This document shows, piece after piece, positions 1 through 8,032 of a stretch of 10,422 bases of DNA. The notes under the pieces are model-generated. The model was not told the DNA's origin, did not search any database, and saw only the letters and a list, made by a program, of their open reading frames with translations. The stretch lies in assembly GCA_900756495.1 (NCBI GenBank), contig CAAEKI010000309.1, positions 1-10,422 on the forward strand, read 5' to 3'. A program made the translations under genes and the position numbers. Source of the DNA: an uncultured Oscillospiraceae bacterium (GTDB lineage: Bacteria; Bacillota; Clostridia; Oscillospirales; Oscillospiraceae). How positions within the stretch are numbered: position 1 is the first letter of the stretch; each line of letters opens with the position of its first letter.

Positions 1-144
1 CATGTGCCCCGGTGGGAAGATATGCCCACCCAGTTTCACATCGTCCAGGGCCTCGCCGCCCTGCCCGTGGTGCGGATTGTGGGTGCCTCCGCCCTGGAGC
101 TGCTGCACTATAACGATGTGTTCCATCAGAGGATTGTAGAGTAG
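1..144 (+). CDS. C-terminal fragment of an unidentified protein
   Basis: Reading frame 1 is open from the first base and ends with TAG at 142-144, giving the last 47 residues of a protein whose start lies outside the window. The segment is rich in Leu, Val and Ala and ends in LLHYNDVFHQRIVE. I do not recognise the family. The late N-D-x-x-H pattern faintly recalls the tail of histidine phosphatases, but this is too weak for an assignment. Its codon use (CTG, GCC, GTG) fits the neighbouring core genes, which supports real coding. It converges on guaB, whose terminator hairpin lies about 75 bases downstream. Confidence 0.5.
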   Translation, partial: HVPRWEDMPTQFHIVQGLAALPVVRIVGASALELLHYNDVFHQRIVE

Positions 145-217
145 GGGCCGCTCCAAGTGGCCCAACCAGCGAGTGTCCCCCTGTAAAACCTGTCAGCAGT
201 TGCCTTTGAACAGCAAA

Positions 218-273
218 ACGAGCCGCCTATACTGCCGTGCCCCATAAGCAGCATGGCAGTATAGGCGGCTCGT
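218..273 (-). terminator. Intrinsic terminator of guaB
   Basis: A perfect 19-base inverted repeat (218-236 with 255-273) lies just past the guaB stop. The pairing extends by three more base pairs beyond one A-C mismatch, around a 10-base loop. On the minus strand the stem is followed by TTTTGC, the U-tract expected of a rho-independent terminator. There is no T-run on the + side, so it serves guaB rather than the partial + strand gene. Confidence 0.85.
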
Positions 274-290
274 CCTGTCCCCGAAGGGAA

Positions 291-1836
<1,546 letters not shown>

Positions 1837-1840
<4 letters not shown>

Positions 1841-2589
1841 GGGGCACTTACCGGAAGAGGCGACAGGGACAGCACTCCGTCAAAGCGGGTCTTTCCGGCA
1901 TCGTCGGCGCCCCGGACATACCAGCGCGCCCCCCCTCCGCCGGTCTGGAGGGCAATCTCCTCCCCCGCCAGGCACTCGGCGTGGTAGCCAATCTGAAGCT
2001 GAGAGACAAAATGTCCGGGCAGCAGGTTTTCCAGGCGGAGCGCGTCGGCCATGGCATCGGCGTATTTCACATTGTTCACATGGCCGTTGATATCGGCGTC
2101 GCTGTAGTGAAAGGCCCGCCGACCCGCGGGAATCATGTGCTCCGGAAGGACGAGCTTGGTCAGATGCCTGTCCTTGCACAGCCCGGCACCCCCGCTCTCC
2201 AAGGTCTCGGCCAGCGCTCCCATGCGCAGCAGCCTCCGGCTGTCCACGTCGGCCAGCACCCAGGCAGAAACCGCCTCTCCCGCCCATGTTCCGTTGATTA
2301 AAATATCAAAATCCCGGTACAAGGTGGCGCCCCGGTCCCCCCGGTGCCAGGTGCGGATGGTGACCGCGTCTCCCCAGCAGATGGGCCGCTCCAGGCGGTA
2401 CCACATGCGGACCACCATCCAGATGGCGTTGTATTTTTCCAGCATTTCAGGACCTGACACATGGATCTCACAGGCCGCGGAGGTGGCCGCCTCCTGGAGC
2501 AGGGTCAGCACCCCGGAAGGGCGGCACGGGCCGAAGAGCCCCGTGTCCCGGGCCGCTACCCCGTAGGTATGTTCATAATAGACGCTCAA
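1837..2589 (-). CDS. Acyl-ACP thioesterase (FatA/FatB-like)
   Basis: Predicted to hydrolyse acyl-acyl-carrier-protein and release free fatty acid in the cytoplasm. The 250 residues fit the tandem hot-dog architecture of bacterial and plant acyl-ACP thioesterases. The first hot-dog (about 1-130) has NAIWMVVRMWYRLERPICWG, the counterpart of the plant substrate-binding helix and strand. The second (about 155-245) has SDADINGHVNNVKY (163-176). Asp166, Asn168, His170 and Glu205 match the spacing of the Asp-Asn-His-Glu active-site network of plant FatB. The start is a TTG at 2589 that overlaps the stop of the zinc-ribbon gene as TTGA, with GGGGAGG about 9 bases upstream. The nearby ATG is out of frame. 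Overlap and spacing indicate translational coupling. Chain-length specificity cannot be read from the sequence. Confidence 0.88.
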
Positions 2590-3212
2590 ACCAGGCTGCC
2601 TCCCCTGTCTCCGCCCCTGATAACCAGCTTGTCCTTACAGCAGATGTCGTCAATGTCGTCGGCTGTGGCAGCCGGAATGCGCATCACGGCTCCGCAGCCG
2701 GCGCAGGTCAGATCCACCGAGCTGTAGTTCACCTGCAGCTTCCACTGCCGGGAACCGCAGGTGCAGGAAACCCCGTCCCGCTGGGCAATATCCCTGATTT
2801 CGGAGAGAACCTCGTGCATCACCAGCTCGTCCAGAAACGTACCCTGAGCCCCGGCGTCGGCCTCCAGCTTGTCCACCGCCTCCTCCAGGCGCTTCAAGGC
2901 GGCAAAAACCGGCCCTTCCTCGCCCACATAGCAGCAATCCAGTCCAGAAGCGGCACAGGAGAAAGCCAGCACCCGCTCATGGAGAAAAGCTCTGGAAGAG
3001 CAGGTCACCGTATGATCCCTGCCGCAGAAAAGACAGGGGACGGTGAGCCTGACCCGGTCCCCCATCAGCTCCACCTTCAGAGAGGATTTGCCGCAGGGGC
3101 AGGGCAGTTCGCTGCTGGCGGCGGCCAGCTGGAACACACTGCGCTCCACCGCCACGCTCTGGCGGCACGCAGGACAGATATAGGCCAGGGTGCGCTTTGC
3201 GTCCTCTACCAT
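2586..3212 (-). CDS. Cysteine-rich zinc-ribbon protein of unknown function
   Basis: A 208-residue soluble protein with 16 cysteines, mostly in knuckle-like pairs: CPAC (13-16), CPC (38-40), CLFC (60-63), CTC (150-152) and CAGC (170-173), plus CC at 93-94 and 191-192. Three zinc-ribbon-like units are plausible: 13-40, 60-71 and 150-173. Residues 104-145 between them are charged and probably helical or coiled-coil. No signal peptide, membrane segment or catalytic motif is seen. The ATG at 3212 is supported by GGGAGG 6 bases upstream. The gene is first in a two-gene unit with the acyl-ACP thioesterase and overlaps it by 4 bases, so the two are very likely co-expressed. A zinc-binding or nucleic-acid/protein-interaction role is only inference; I do not recognise the family. 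Confidence 0.82.
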   Translation of the reverse strand: MVEDAKRTLAYICPACRQSVAVERSVFQLAAASSELPCPCGKSSLKVELMGDRVRLTVPCLFCGRDHTVTCSSRAFLHERVLAFSCAASGLDCCYVGEEGPVFAALKRLEEAVDKLEADAGAQGTFLDELVMHEVLSEIRDIAQRDGVSCTCGSRQWKLQVNYSSVDLTCAGCGAVMRIPAATADDIDDICCKDKLVIRGGDRGGSLV

Positions 3213-3254
3213 GGTGGGCCTCCCAACTTCTTATCTCACATTTTCGGCAATTCT

Positions 3255-3293
3255 GACGCCGGAAGGTTCCTCTCCGGCGTCACATCCGGCGTG
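3255..3293 (-). repeat. Inverted repeat with a spare arm in the operon leader
   Basis: GACGCCGGA (3255-3263) is perfectly complementary to TCCGGCGTC (3273-3281), a 9-base-pair hairpin with a 9-base loop. A second copy of the right arm, TCCGGCGT, follows at 3285-3292 and could compete for the same partner. The element lies in the predicted 5' leader of the zinc-ribbon/thioesterase transcript. No T-tract follows on either strand, so it does not look like a terminator. Confidence 0.5.
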
Positions 3294-3322
3294 CGGCCGC
3301 ACAGCGCCGCCGCCTTGCGGTT

Positions 3323-3351
3323 ATTATACCGCAAAAACCATCGTTTGACCA
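3323..3351 (-). promoter_or_regulatory. Promoter of the zinc-ribbon/thioesterase operon
   Basis: Read on the minus strand: TGGTCA (3346-3351, 4 of 6 matches), a 17-base spacer, then a perfect TATAAT (3323-3328). The -10 box sits in the loop of a small inverted repeat, TTGCGGT/ACCGCAA (3315-3321 with 3328-3334). The predicted start point near 3316 gives a leader of about 100 bases. Confidence 0.6.
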
Positions 3352-3376
3352 GCTTTTGCCCCTCCAAATTCCGCGC

Positions 3377-3405
3377 TTATATTTTTGCGGCTTTTGTTCA
3401 AACTA
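3377..3405 (+). promoter_or_regulatory. Possible sigma-G-type promoter of spoVAD
   Basis: TTATA (3377-3381), a 17-base spacer, then CAAACTA (3399-3405), 36 bases before the spoVAD ATG. This partly fits the forespore sigma-G pattern (about GNATR, 17-18 bases, CANNNTA) known from Bacillus subtilis, where the spoVA operon is controlled by sigma-G. The match is incomplete and was found by eye. Confidence 0.35.
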
Positions 3406-3441
3406 AAGCGTATCACTTTGACACAGATTGGGGCGAATCAT

Positions 3442-4455
3442 ATGACCACCAAAAAGATGGGCAGGCAGACCGTGGCCCTTGCCAATCCGCCCTCCATCGC
3501 CGGCCACGCCAACGTGGTGGGCAAAAAGGAGGGGGACGGTCCCCTGGCCGGCAGCTTTGACCACATCGAGCAGGACGACACTTTTGGCGAGAAGAGCTGG
3601 GAAAAGGCCGAGTCGGCCATGCAGAAGCTGGCCCTGGCCGCCGCCCTGGACAAGGCCAAGCAGCCCGCCTCGGCCATGGACTATATCTTCGCCGGTGATC
3701 TCCTGAACCAGTGTATCGGCTCCGGCTTCGCCGTCCGGGGCCAGGACATTCCCTTTTACGGCCTCTACGGCGCCTGCTCCACCATGGCCGAGTCCCTCTC
3801 CCTGGCCGCCATGATGCTGGACGGCGGGTTTGGGGAGTGGGCGGCCGCCGTCACCTCCTCCCACTTCTGTTCCGCCGAGCGGCAGTACCGCACCCCCCTG
3901 GAGTATGGAGGCCAGCGCACCCCCACCGCCCAGTGGACGGTAACGGGCTCCGGAGCTGTTATCCTGGCCCGGGAGGGTCAGGGCCCCTATGTCACCCACG
4001 TCACCACAGGCAAAATCGTGGACAAGGGCATCAAGGACGCCAATAATATGGGCGCCGCCATGGCCCCGGCGGCCTACGCCACCATCAAGGCCCACCTGGA
4101 AGACACCAAGCGCAAACCCTCCTGCTACGACCTCATCGTCACCGGCGATCTGGGCAGGCTGGGCAGTGAGATTGTAAAAGACTTCTTCCACAGGGACGGC
4201 ATCGAGCTCCAGAACTTCGCGGACTGCGGCCTGCTCATCTATGATTTGGAAAAACAGGACGTCCACTGCGGCGGGTCGGGCTGTGGCTGCTCCGCCGTGG
4301 TCCTCACTGGGCTCCTCCTGAACGGAATGCGGGAGGGCCGTTGGAAAAACATCCTCTTCTGCGGCACCGGCGCTCTCCTCTCCCCCACCTCCACCCAACA
4401 GGGTGAGAGTATCCCGAGCATCTGTCACGCCGTAGCGATTTCAACCCGGAAATGA
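3442..4455 (+). CDS. spoVAD: Stage V sporulation protein AD
   Basis: Part of the SpoVA machinery that moves dipicolinic acid (DPA) from mother cell to forespore; SpoVAD of Bacillus has a thiolase-like fold and binds DPA. The 337-residue product matches the family's length and is collinear with B. subtilis SpoVAD throughout. It contains GKKEGDGPLAGSFD (27-40), AGDLLNQ (84-90), LYGACSTMAES (108-118, Cys112 at the thiolase nucleophile position), TSSHFCSAERQ (138-148), TVTGSGAV (166-173), VTGDLGRLGS (233-242), GGSGCGCSAV (277-286) and GTGALLSPTSTQQGESIP (308-325). The ATG at 3442 was chosen because the family homology begins just after it (MGRQTV). The ribosome binding site is poor (TTGGGGCG). 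spoVAE follows after 9 bases. spoVAC, normally directly upstream, is absent here; the upstream neighbour is a divergent zinc-ribbon gene. Confidence 0.96.
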   Translation: MTTKKMGRQTVALANPPSIAGHANVVGKKEGDGPLAGSFDHIEQDDTFGEKSWEKAESAMQKLALAAALDKAKQPASAMDYIFAGDLLNQCIGSGFAVRGQDIPFYGLYGACSTMAESLSLAAMMLDGGFGEWAAAVTSSHFCSAERQYRTPLEYGGQRTPTAQWTVTGSGAVILAREGQGPYVTHVTTGKIVDKGIKDANNMGAAMAPAAYATIKAHLEDTKRKPSCYDLIVTGDLGRLGSEIVKDFFHRDGIELQNFADCGLLIYDLEKQDVHCGGSGCGCSAVVLTGLLLNGMREGRWKNILFCGTGALLSPTSTQQGESIPSICHAVAISTRK

Positions 4456-4464
4456 GGTGATGAT

Positions 4465-4833
4465 ATGGAACTGTTCTGGGAATATGCCCGCGCCTTTCTC
4501 TGCGGAGGAATTCTCTGTCTCATCGGACAGATCCTCATTGACAAGACTCCTCTCACCCCCGCCAAAATCCTGGTGACCTATGTGGTCTCCGGCGTCGTGC
4601 TGGGGGCGCTGGGGATTTACAAGTATATCGTGGCCTTCGGCGGCGCTGGAGCCACGGTGCCTCTGACCGGCTTTGGCTATCTGCTGGCCAAGGGCGTGGC
4701 CAAAGCTGTGGAGGAAAACGGCATTCTGGGCGCCCTCTCCGGCGGCGTTACCGCCGCCGCCTGTGGGATCACTGCCGCCATCTTCTTTGGATACCTGGCG
4801 GCTCTGATTTTCAAGCCAAAATCCAAATCCTAA
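4465..4833 (+). CDS. spoVAE: Stage V sporulation protein AE (SpoVAEB type)
   Basis: A 122-residue integral membrane protein of the SpoVAC/SpoVAEB family, part of the DPA transport apparatus of the inner forespore membrane. It aligns along its whole length with B. subtilis SpoVAEB. Shared blocks are the start GGILCLIGQILID (14-26), LTPAKIL (30-36), GAGATVPLTGFG (60-71) and the end YLAALIFKPK (110-119). Hydrophobic segments are at about 9-24, 33-56 and 88-116. The length (SpoVAEB about 116, SpoVAC about 150) and the FKPK tail separate it from SpoVAC. The ATG at 4465 has GAGGTGAT just upstream, overlapping the spoVAD stop, so the two genes form one unit. A terminator follows at 4844. Confidence 0.95.
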   Translation: MELFWEYARAFLCGGILCLIGQILIDKTPLTPAKILVTYVVSGVVLGALGIYKYIVAFGGAGATVPLTGFGYLLAKGVAKAVEENGILGALSGGVTAAACGITAAIFFGYLAALIFKPKSKS

Positions 4834-4843
4834 GCAAGACGTC

Positions 4844-4887
4844 AAAAGTCTCCGGCCCGAATCCTCGGACCGGAGACTTTTCTCTTT
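4844..4887 (+). terminator. Intrinsic terminator of spoVAD-spoVAE
   Basis: AAAAGTCTCCGG (4844-4855) pairs perfectly with CCGGAGACTTTT (4870-4881), with a further CCGA/TCGG pairing inside. A T-rich tail, TTTTCTCTTT (4878-4887), follows. It lies 11 bases after the spoVAE stop and separates spoVA from the PP-loop gene. Confidence 0.92.
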
Positions 4888-4947
4888 CGGCTGCGGGCCT
4901 TTCGCGGCAATCTGCGGACAGGACGGCAGATCGCTCCAAAATCGGAA

Positions 4948-4976
4948 GTGCAATTTTCCGCCCAATCCTGTATACT
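4948..4976 (+). promoter_or_regulatory. Probable promoter of the PP-loop gene
   Basis: TATACT (4971-4976) is a good -10 box. The hexamer 17 bases upstream, GTGCAA (4948-4953), matches only 3 of 6 -35 positions. The site lies after the spoVAE terminator and 24 bases before the ATG, so it is the only sensible promoter for this gene. Weak -35 boxes suggest low or activated expression. Confidence 0.45.
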
Positions 4977-4999
4977 GTGAGAAAAGGAGGCGACAACCT

Positions 5000-6403
5000 A
5001 TGATTCCCGTACTACAAAGCCGCTGGAGGCTGGAGGGAAACCGGCTGGTCTACTACGGCCTGCGAAATGCCCCCAACACCCTGCGGCGGAAAGTAACGGT
5101 CACGCCGTCGGAAGCCAGGGCCATCGCCGCCCTGGACGGCAGCGTCCCGCTGAAAGAGCTCCCCGACGGCGGCAAGGCGCTGCGCCGCCTCGTCAAACTG
5201 GGCATCGTGGTGGACCGCTCAGCCCGCCGGAGGGCCCCCGCCAGCCTGGAGGAGGCCCGGTTCTGCCGCCGCTGTGCCGCCAACGACTTCGCCATTCCCG
5301 GCCTGGAGTTCAGCGCCGACGGGCTGTGCCCCATCTGCCAGACTGAGCGGCGGTTCCGCCCCTGCAAGAACGTCACGCCGGTCCACACCTCCCTCCCCCG
5401 CTCGCCCGGACGAAGGTACGACGCGGCGGTCTTTTATACCGGCGGCAAGGACTCCTCCTACCTGCTCTACCATCTCGCTAAGGTCCAAAAGCTGCGCATC
5501 CTGGCCCTGTGTTGGGAGACCCCCTACATGTCCCCCTGGGCCCGGGAGAGCGTGGAACACGCCAAAGAGGCGCTGCCCGAGGTGGATTTTCTTGTGGAAA
5601 AGGCCCCGGAGCAAGAGCTGAAGGCTATCTACCAGGAGCTGTACCGGCTCCAGAGGAATGTCTGCCTCTGCCCGGCTGTGGCCTACGTGCTCTTTCTGCC
5701 CCGGCTGGTTCAGTGGAAGGTCCCCTACCTGGTGCTGGGCACCGAGCCCGCCCAGTGCAAAAACTTCATCTACAACAACTTCGCCCCCGCCTTCTACTAC
5801 CGGCCCTGGATCCAGGCCCTGGCCCGCTTCGGCTTCAATCTCTGGCGGGTCGTCACTCTCCGTCCGCCCATGGGGCCGGGCGAGGTGGAGTGCTACATGA
5901 TGATGCGCCAGTACCTGATGCCCCCCGGCGCGGGAAAGCGGGGGCTTCTCCACAATGAAATGATGGCCAACATCGCCGCCGCCCTGGCTCAGGCGCCAGC
6001 CCTTCTGGCTCCCTTCCGCGAGACGGTGGAGCGGGCCAAACGGAAGGGCGGACTTCCCAACCTGGTCCACCTGGATTTGGACGCGGTAGCCGGCGGGGTG
6101 TACCGATGGAACGAAATCAAGGAGATCCTGGCCCGGGAGATCGGCTGGGTGGATGCTCCCGTGGAGGGAAAGGGTCTCCACACCAGCTGCTCCATCGAGC
6201 GGTGCAAGGAGTACGCCCAGATGGTCAGCTTCCGGGATATGGAGAGCAGGGTCATCCCCTTCTCTGCCGTAGAGATGGCTCTGGCCTCGGCCTCTGGAAC
6301 GGTGAGCCGGGAGGAGGCTGTCCGGGAGCTGAAGGAGCACTCCGGCTTTACCCCCGAACCGCCTCCTGAATGGGTGGATATGGTCGGCTTCTTCCAGAAT
6401 TAA
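5000..6403 (+). CDS. PP-loop ATP pyrophosphatase with zinc ribbon and PqqD-like N-terminus
   Basis: A 467-residue soluble protein. Residues 1-75 are small and winged-helix-like (RLVYYG..., VTVTPSEARAIAALDG, LRRLVKLGIVVD), resembling PqqD or RRE-type domains of peptide-modifying enzymes; this likeness is by eye. Next is a zinc ribbon with Cys89, Cys92, Cys110 and Cys113, then the PP-loop YTGGKDSSYLL (146-156), the ATP-binding signature of N-type ATP pyrophosphatases that adenylate a substrate. Zinc ribbon followed by SGGKDS-type loop is the layout of WbpG/PseA-like N-acetyl sugar amidotransferases. Further conserved-looking cysteines are VCLC (221-224), Cys253 and TSCSIERC (395-402). The ATG at 5000 has AAGGAGG 9 bases upstream. 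The gene stands alone between the spoVA terminator and a convergent methyltransferase, with no surface-sugar genes nearby, so a sugar role is not supported by context. ATP-dependent activation of a carboxyl, amide or thiol-acceptor substrate is likely; the substrate is unknown. Confidence 0.85.
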   Translation: MIPVLQSRWRLEGNRLVYYGLRNAPNTLRRKVTVTPSEARAIAALDGSVPLKELPDGGKALRRLVKLGIVVDRSARRRAPASLEEARFCRRCAANDFAIPGLEFSADGLCPICQTERRFRPCKNVTPVHTSLPRSPGRRYDAAVFYTGGKDSSYLLYHLAKVQKLRILALCWETPYMSPWARESVEHAKEALPEVDFLVEKAPEQELKAIYQELYRLQRNVCLCPAVAYVLFLPRLVQWKVPYLVLGTEPAQCKNFIYNNFAPAFYYRPWIQALARFGFNLWRVVTLRPPMGPGEVECYMMMRQYLMPPGAGKRGLLHNEMMANIAAALAQAPALLAPFRETVERAKRKGGLPNLVHLDLDAVAGGVYRWNEIKEILAREIGWVDAPVEGKGLHTSCSIERCKEYAQMVSFRDMESRVIPFSAVEMALASASGTVSREEAVRELKEHSGFTPEPPPEWVDMVGFFQN

Positions 6404-6473
6404 CCCCTGCCGCGGAGCAACCTTCCCTGTCTCACCGTTGTAGAAAGGCCTTCCGCTTCTCTTCCGCCGCCCC

Positions 6474-7216
6474 TTAACACAGCGGCCGCTTGGCCGATAC
6501 AATCAGCATCATGGGACGGCGCAGCTCGTCTCTCATGCCGGGCACACTGTCCAGCAGACGCGGATCCGGCCGGGGCTCCGTAAGGCCGACGAGGGAGAAT
6601 CCCGCGTCCAGCAGAGCGTGTATCCAGTCGGTCAAGGACCGGTGATACTTCACCACATCGCAGCCCAGGAACCGGGCTGTCCGGGGCCCTGGCTCAAAGT
6701 AGCGGTCCACCGGCCAGTGGAGGGCAGCCCCCTCCCCGTCCCGGAACCAATCCTGGGGTCCCTGGGCGGTGAAGACCGGGTGCTCACAGGAGAAGACAAA
6801 ATCTCCTCCAGGGGCCAGGCAGCGGAACACCTTCCGGAAGACCGCTCCGATGTCCTCCACATAGTGGAGGGCCAGGGAACTCAGCGCCACGTCGAAGGTA
6901 TCTTCCGGGAAGTCCAGGTCCTCCATCGCCATAAGGCGGTAAGTAATGGCGGGGCCGCTGTTGCGCGCCTTCGCCCCTGCAAGCATTTTTTCAGAGAGAT
7001 CAATCCCCAGCACTGCCGCCGCGCCGTGGCCGGCTGCATAGCGGCAGTGCCAGCCAAAACCGCACCCCAGATCCCAGCACCCGCCTGCCCTTCAAATCAG
7101 GGAGCATCCGCTCCAGCTCATGCCACTCCCCCGCAGCGCGGAGCCCCTCCACCGAGTGTGGGAATCTGCTGTACTGTTCAAAAAAGCGCTGCTCATCATT
7201 ATGGATTTTCCCGCAT
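6474..7216 (-). pseudogene. Frameshifted class I SAM-dependent methyltransferase
   Basis: The intact 3' part (6474 to about 7072) encodes a typical small-molecule methyltransferase: VLGIDLSEKMLAGAKARN, DTFDVALSSLALHYVED, CLAPGGDFVFSCEHPVF and a C-terminal RRPMMLIVSAKR. The N-terminal part, with NDEQRFFEQYSRFPHSVEGL and GEWHELERMLPDLKGRRVL, continues in another frame. Removing one base from the CCC run at 7073-7075 restores motif I as VLDLGCGFGWHCRYAAGHGA and joins both parts. At the 5' end the ATG at 7216, which has GGAGGAGG 7 bases upstream, is again out of frame with the N-terminal part. One base too many in the CCC run at 7210-7212, or a two-base loss, would explain this. The reconstructed protein is about 247 residues, the family's normal size. 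The gene follows the GNAT gene by 55 bases on the same strand. Sequencing error is the main alternative to a true pseudogene. Confidence 0.85.
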
Positions 7217-7271
7217 ATCCGGGCCTCCTCCCCCCTCTCCGGCTGCCGGGCGGGGCGTCCCGCTCTGCCGC

Positions 7272-7880
7272 TCACCGGTCTTTGTCGATATCCGCCTCTA
7301 CAAAATGCTTCTCCGACTCCTCCCAGTATTTCTGAAATACACGGTCCTGATTCCCGTCCAGGTTGAGCTGGTACATCCGGAAGGTAACCAGGATGTCCTT
7401 TGGCTGCCACTGCTCCTCATAAGAGTACTGGTAGTTCATCCCCAGCCGCCTCATGACACCGCCGCTGCGGGGATTATTTACGTCATGGGTAGCCGTTATA
7501 TAGGGAAGTCCGTCCCGCTTCACCTGCCCGACAACAGCCCGGCAGGCCTCACTTATCATCCCCCTGTGCCAAAACTCCCTGCACAGTCCATATCCCAGGT
7601 CGTGGCTGCTGTCCATACTGACATGGACGTATCCAATCGGAATGCCATCCTCTTTCAAGCAGACGGCGTATTGATATCCGCGGGGAAGCCGGTAAATTTT
7701 TGCATATTTTTCCTCATATAAGGTTCTTGCCTCCTCCAACGACCGCAGGGGAAACCACGGCAGATAGGTATTTACCTCCTCATCGCTATACAGGGAGAAC
7801 AGGGCCTCTGTGTCCTGCACGGTAAATTTTCTCAAGATCAGCCGTTCTGTCTCCAGCTCCGGCGTATTATTCCGCTCCAT
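7272..7880 (-). CDS. GNAT family N-acetyltransferase (RimJ/RimL type)
   Basis: Predicted to transfer an acetyl group from acetyl-CoA to an amine on a protein or small molecule. The 202-residue product starts with the family hallmark LETERLILRKFTVQDTEALF (9-28). It then has the central strand GIPIGYVHVS (79-88), the acetyl-CoA loop region FWHRGMISEA (103-112) and the late motif DVNNPRSGGVMRRLGM (133-148). The ATG at 7880 is preferred over an upstream ATG at 7931, because it has AGGGGGA 8 bases upstream and homology begins right after it. It also leaves room for the promoter at 7930-7958. A charged 30-residue tail extends beyond the domain. It is first in a minus-strand pair with the broken methyltransferase. 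The substrate cannot be named. Confidence 0.9.
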   Translation of the reverse strand: MERNNTPELETERLILRKFTVQDTEALFSLYSDEEVNTYLPWFPLRSLEEARTLYEEKYAKIYRLPRGYQYAVCLKEDGIPIGYVHVSMDSSHDLGYGLCREFWHRGMISEACRAVVGQVKRDGLPYITATHDVNNPRSGGVMRRLGMNYQYSYEEQWQPKDILVTFRMYQLNLDGNQDRVFQKYWEESEKHFVEADIDKDR

Positions 7881-7929
7881 ATCGCTGCTCCCCCTCTTAA
7901 ACACAGAAAATGCGCTGCTCCTGACCGCC

Positions 7930-7958
7930 ATTATAGTTTATATCTGCCGTCAAATCAA
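7930..7958 (-). promoter_or_regulatory. Promoter of the GNAT gene
   Basis: Read on the minus strand: TTGATT (7953-7958), a 17-base spacer, then a perfect TATAAT (7930-7935), 50 bases before the chosen ATG. It is divergent from the infC promoter; the two -35 boxes are 38 bases apart. Confidence 0.7.
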
Positions 7959-7996
7959 TGCCGTGCCAAAAGCCGGATATCATCCGAAATTTCCTC

Positions 7997-8026
7997 TTGA
8001 CAACATCGCACTTCTGCTGGTATACT
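7997..8026 (+). promoter_or_regulatory. Promoter of infC-rpmI-rplT
   Basis: A perfect TTGACA (7997-8002), an 18-base spacer and TATACT (8021-8026). The predicted start near 8033 leaves a leader of about 170 bases before infC, consistent with a regulated ribosomal-protein transcript. Confidence 0.8.
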
Positions 8027-8032
8027 ATTTGG

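Noticed and set aside
145..170. GGGCC/GGCCC hairpin after the first partial gene as a terminator
   Set aside because: The stem is only five base pairs and no T-run follows.
3418..3446. TTGACA at 3418-3423 as a spoVAD promoter
   Set aside because: A -10 box at the right distance would overlap the spoVAD ATG and put the transcript start inside the gene.
3403..4428. A 341-codon open frame on the minus strand opposite spoVAD
   Set aside because: The composition is Gly/Ala/Val/His-rich without recognisable motifs, and spoVAD on the + strand explains the region fully.
4948..4980. A ten-codon GTG-started frame that could be a leader or precursor peptide for the PP-loop gene
   Set aside because: It has no ribosome binding site and overlaps the predicted promoter of the gene, so translation is unlikely.
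6404..6473. A terminator between the convergent PP-loop gene and methyltransferase
   Set aside because: Only short imperfect pairing around AAGGCCTTCC is seen, with no T-tract on either strand.
5219..6502. A 427-codon open frame on the minus strand opposite the PP-loop gene
   Set aside because: It runs through the PP-loop gene in antisense, has no ribosome binding site or family motifs, and looks like a GC-driven shadow.
7974..7986. Small palindrome CGGAT-ATC-ATCCG between the divergent GNAT and infC promoters
   Set aside because: Five base pairs are too few to call an operator without other copies or conservation data.
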